A DNA stretch of 5,884 bases from Parachlamydiales bacterium (lineage in GTDB: Bacteria > Chlamydiota > Chlamydiia > Chlamydiales > SM23-39), in NCBI GenBank assembly GCA_003151315.1, contig PLXF01000153.1, positions 17,392 to 23,275 on the forward strand, given 5' to 3'. The notes beneath the pieces were generated by a model. That model searched no databases. It was given only the letters and a program-made list of their open reading frames with translations, and was not told the origin of the DNA. Shown in pieces: positions 4,471 to 5,884 of this stretch. A program made the position numbers and the translations under genes. How positions within the stretch are numbered: position 1 is the first letter of the stretch; the number at the start of each line of letters is the position of its first letter.

Positions 4471-5351
4471 GGGTTTTCTTGTCGGAAAAAAACTACAGGT
4501 TTATCAAAAAAGGGGCAATCGAAAAGAGCGTGCTCATAAGGGGGGACTGTGGCGTGCCACTTGGAGGCAATAAGTTTGTCAGGCAGACAGTATCCTACAT
4601 GGCAGGGAAGTCCTGTGTCATCGTTAAAATAGACGGCTAAATCACCTGGCCTTTGTTTTTTATTAACGCTATATCCCCATTCCATAAGGTGTGTATGCAA
4701 CGAACAGAGAGCAATGGCCTCGGCAAAAAAGATCTGCTGGGCCGCCCGTTTTTCCCGAGCTAAAAAGAGGGCATAGCTAGTAGTGGGGAAGTTCCTCTCT
4801 TGTACGCGGGGACGAAGCTCCTCTTTTTTGATTCCAAAAAGGGAGAGTAGTCCCCGACCACGAAAGTTTTGATCCCTTGGACCGCGTTGAACCGCGGGCG
4901 CTTTGACGCAGTCCAAGGGGTTAAAACTTTCGTGGTCGGGGACTCGGTAGGAAGAAAACAGAGAGGGGGGCTGTTCTCTAATCTGAGCCCCTTGATATAA
5001 CCGAAAAAAACAGAGTTTTATCCGTAAAGCCAATAGCTCTTTAGAACGTTCGAGCCGTATAAAAGGGGGAGAAATGGTCCAGGTATCCATAAGAGGATCC
5101 GCTTTCATCCTTTTCCATAGATTTGTTGGGTCTTTGAATTCCAGAAGAAAGGTAGCCGGTTTTACATAATAAGATTGAGAGCGATCTATGCTAATTTGCA
5201 GAGACAAAGACTCGAAAATTTTTTCTACCATCAGGTTGATGTTTTCAGTAACTTTTCGGTAGTCCATATATTTGCTGTCTAAATTAGCTTTTGTAAAAGC
5301 CACGATTAATAAATCGAAAGAGGTAGAACTTAAGCAATCGGAAAGGATCAT
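4467..5351 (-). CDS. Unrecognised protein between MutS and UvrC, carrying a palindrome-encoded insert
   Basis: The protein has 294 residues and I do not recognise a firm family. The N-terminal part (1-125) is mixed helix and strand without a signal peptide. Residues about 137-168 are encoded by a 96-bp palindrome and look like an insertion. The C-terminal part (about 185-290) may be a compact domain: a helix with EAIALC (C216), then RPGDLAVYF, CHVGYCL (H251), IASKWH and PYEHALFD, and a closing VVFFR strand. The order Cys, PGDL, HVG and SKW resembles NlpC/P60- or DUF7689-like papain-fold proteins, but this is tentative and the catalytic residues are unproven. It overlaps mutS and uvrC by ATGA at both ends, implying coupled translation. 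C. trachomatis, as I recall, has no gene at this place. Confidence 0.8.
   Translation of the reverse strand: MILSDCLSSTSFDLLIVAFTKANLDSKYMDYRKVTENINLMVEKIFESLSLQISIDRSQSYYVKPATFLLEFKDPTNLWKRMKADPLMDTWTISPPFIRLERSKELLALRIKLCFFRLYQGAQIREQPPSLFSSYRVPDHESFNPLDCVKAPAVQRGPRDQNFRGRGLLSLFGIKKEELRPRVQERNFPTTSYALFLAREKRAAQQIFFAEAIALCSLHTHLMEWGYSVNKKQRPGDLAVYFNDDTGLPCHVGYCLPDKLIASKWHATVPPYEHALFDCPFFDKPVVFFRQENP
4849..4944. repeat. 96-bp palindromic element inserted in frame in a coding gene
   Basis: Bases 4849-4882 pair with 4911-4944 as 34-bp inverted arms with two mismatches; both arms start AGTCCCCGACCACGAAAG when read inward. The 28-bp centre is itself imperfectly self-complementary (9 of 14 positions), so about 41 of 48 positions pair overall. 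The length is 32 codons exactly. In the gene's sense two of three frames are free of stops, including the one used. The layout resembles Rickettsia palindromic elements (RPE), which insert into genes without breaking them. No second copy is in this window. A GTAG at each edge (4847-4850 and 4947-4950) is a weak candidate for a target duplication. Confidence 0.85.
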
Positions 5352-5884
5352 CGGTTTTTTAACTCCGCTAATTTTTGGAGCGCCTGGATCGGCGTTATGC
5401 TGTTAATATCGAGCTCTTTTAGTTCTTTGAGCGCCGGGTGGATCGCTACAGGCGCCTCAAATAGGGGAAGCTGTTGCTCTTCTTCTTTTTTCTTCGAGCG
5501 GCGCGCTCCTTTAGTTTCGAGTTCGACTAACATCTCTTCTGCGCGATGGATGCACTTATAGGGAAGTCCTGCGAGCTTTGCGACATGGATGCCATAGCTT
5601 TTGTCGGTGCCGCCTGCGATGATTTTACGCAAAAATATGATGCCGTTTGCAGTTTCTTGGACGGCGACTTGGAAGTTTTTGGCCCCCTTGATCTCCTTTT
5701 CCAATTTGGTCAGCTCCCAATAGTGGGTAGCAAAGAGGGTTTTCGCCTGTTTTTTGGGGGTGGTGAGGAGAAATTCAGCGACCGCCCAGGCGATGGAAAT
5801 CCCATCGTAGGTGCTCGTACCTCGGCCAATTTCATCTAAAATGACTAAAGAGCGGGAGGTGGCGTTGTTTAAGATATTCGCCGT
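5348..5884 (-). CDS. mutS: DNA mismatch repair protein MutS (C-terminal part, cut by the window edge)
   Basis: The frame is open to the window edge, so the 178 visible residues are the C-terminus; MutS is usually about 800-900 residues. They hold the end of the ABC-type ATPase: LVILDEIGRGTSTYDG (Walker B plus signature region, visible residues 13-28), FATHYWEL with the switch histidine (H54), and DKSYGIHVAKLAGLP (94-108). A charged linker (KKKEEE) leads to QLPLF (138-142), a good match to the sliding-clamp-binding motif, and a short C-terminal helical region ending TPIQALQKLAELKNR. MutS recognises mispairs and recruits MutL using ATP. The stop TGA overlaps the next gene's ATG. An internal TTG at 5704 is not the start, because the conserved ATPase motifs lie upstream of it. 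Confidence 0.97.
   Translation of the reverse strand, partial: TANILNNATSRSLVILDEIGRGTSTYDGISIAWAVAEFLLTTPKKQAKTLFATHYWELTKLEKEIKGAKNFQVAVQETANGIIFLRKIIAGGTDKSYGIHVAKLAGLPYKCIHRAEEMLVELETKGARRSKKKEEEQQLPLFEAPVAIHPALKELKELDINSITPIQALQKLAELKNR

Noticed and set aside
4849..4944. The palindrome as a plain intrinsic terminator or tRNA-like gene
   Set aside because: It is inside an uninterrupted reading frame, no T-run follows either arm, and no cloverleaf can be drawn.
4847..4950. GTAG at both edges of the palindrome as a target-site duplication
   Set aside because: Only four bases, partly inside the element on the left and offset on the right; easily chance, so it is noted but not called.
5348..5704. 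A separate short gene starting at the TTG at 5704
   Set aside because: The same frame continues upstream to the window edge with LDEIGRGTS and FATHY, so this is the tail of MutS.
5546..5839. Plus-strand 97-codon open frame over mutS
   Set aside because: It is antisense to the MutS ATPase core, whose conserved motifs explain the codon pattern.

Overview
The window looks like chromosome from a member of the Chlamydiota, probably a Parachlamydia/Waddlia/Simkania-type lineage rather than a classical Chlamydia. The signs are a SWIB-domain protein with a histone H1-like lysine tail, a small two-helix protein built like a chlamydial inclusion membrane (Inc) protein, and mutS next to uvrC, which are neighbours in Chlamydia trachomatis as far as I recall. 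No mobile-element protein, RNA gene or CRISPR array is visible.

Left part (1-1974). The last codons of an upstream gene are followed by a hairpin terminator. Next comes the SWIB protein (+). It converges, with one base between the stops, on a GYF_2-domain membrane protein (-). That gene diverges from a two-gene unit (+) encoding an Asp23/Gls24-family protein and an AmaP-like membrane anchor. The divergent intergenic region holds two face-away promoters arranged symmetrically around one shared -35 hexamer.

Middle (1975-2640). An AT-rich intergenic stretch carries a perfect 16-bp-arm palindrome. It overlaps the -35 and spacer of a strong-looking extended -10 promoter driving the Inc-like gene. 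A hairpin just past that gene lies inside the last codons of the convergent uvrC.

Right part (2641-5884). A minus-strand operon reads mutS (C-terminal 178 codons visible), then an unrecognised 294-residue protein, then uvrC. Both junctions are ATGA stop/start overlaps, so the three genes are probably translationally coupled. MutS (mismatch repair) and UvrC (nucleotide excision repair) bracket the unknown protein.

The most striking feature is a 96-bp near-complete palindrome (4849-4944) inside the unknown gene. Its 34-bp arms have only two mismatches, its length is a multiple of three, and it is translated in frame as about 32 residues. It behaves like a protein-coding palindromic repeat of the kind known from Rickettsia (RPE), which would be a notable find in a chlamydia-like genome.
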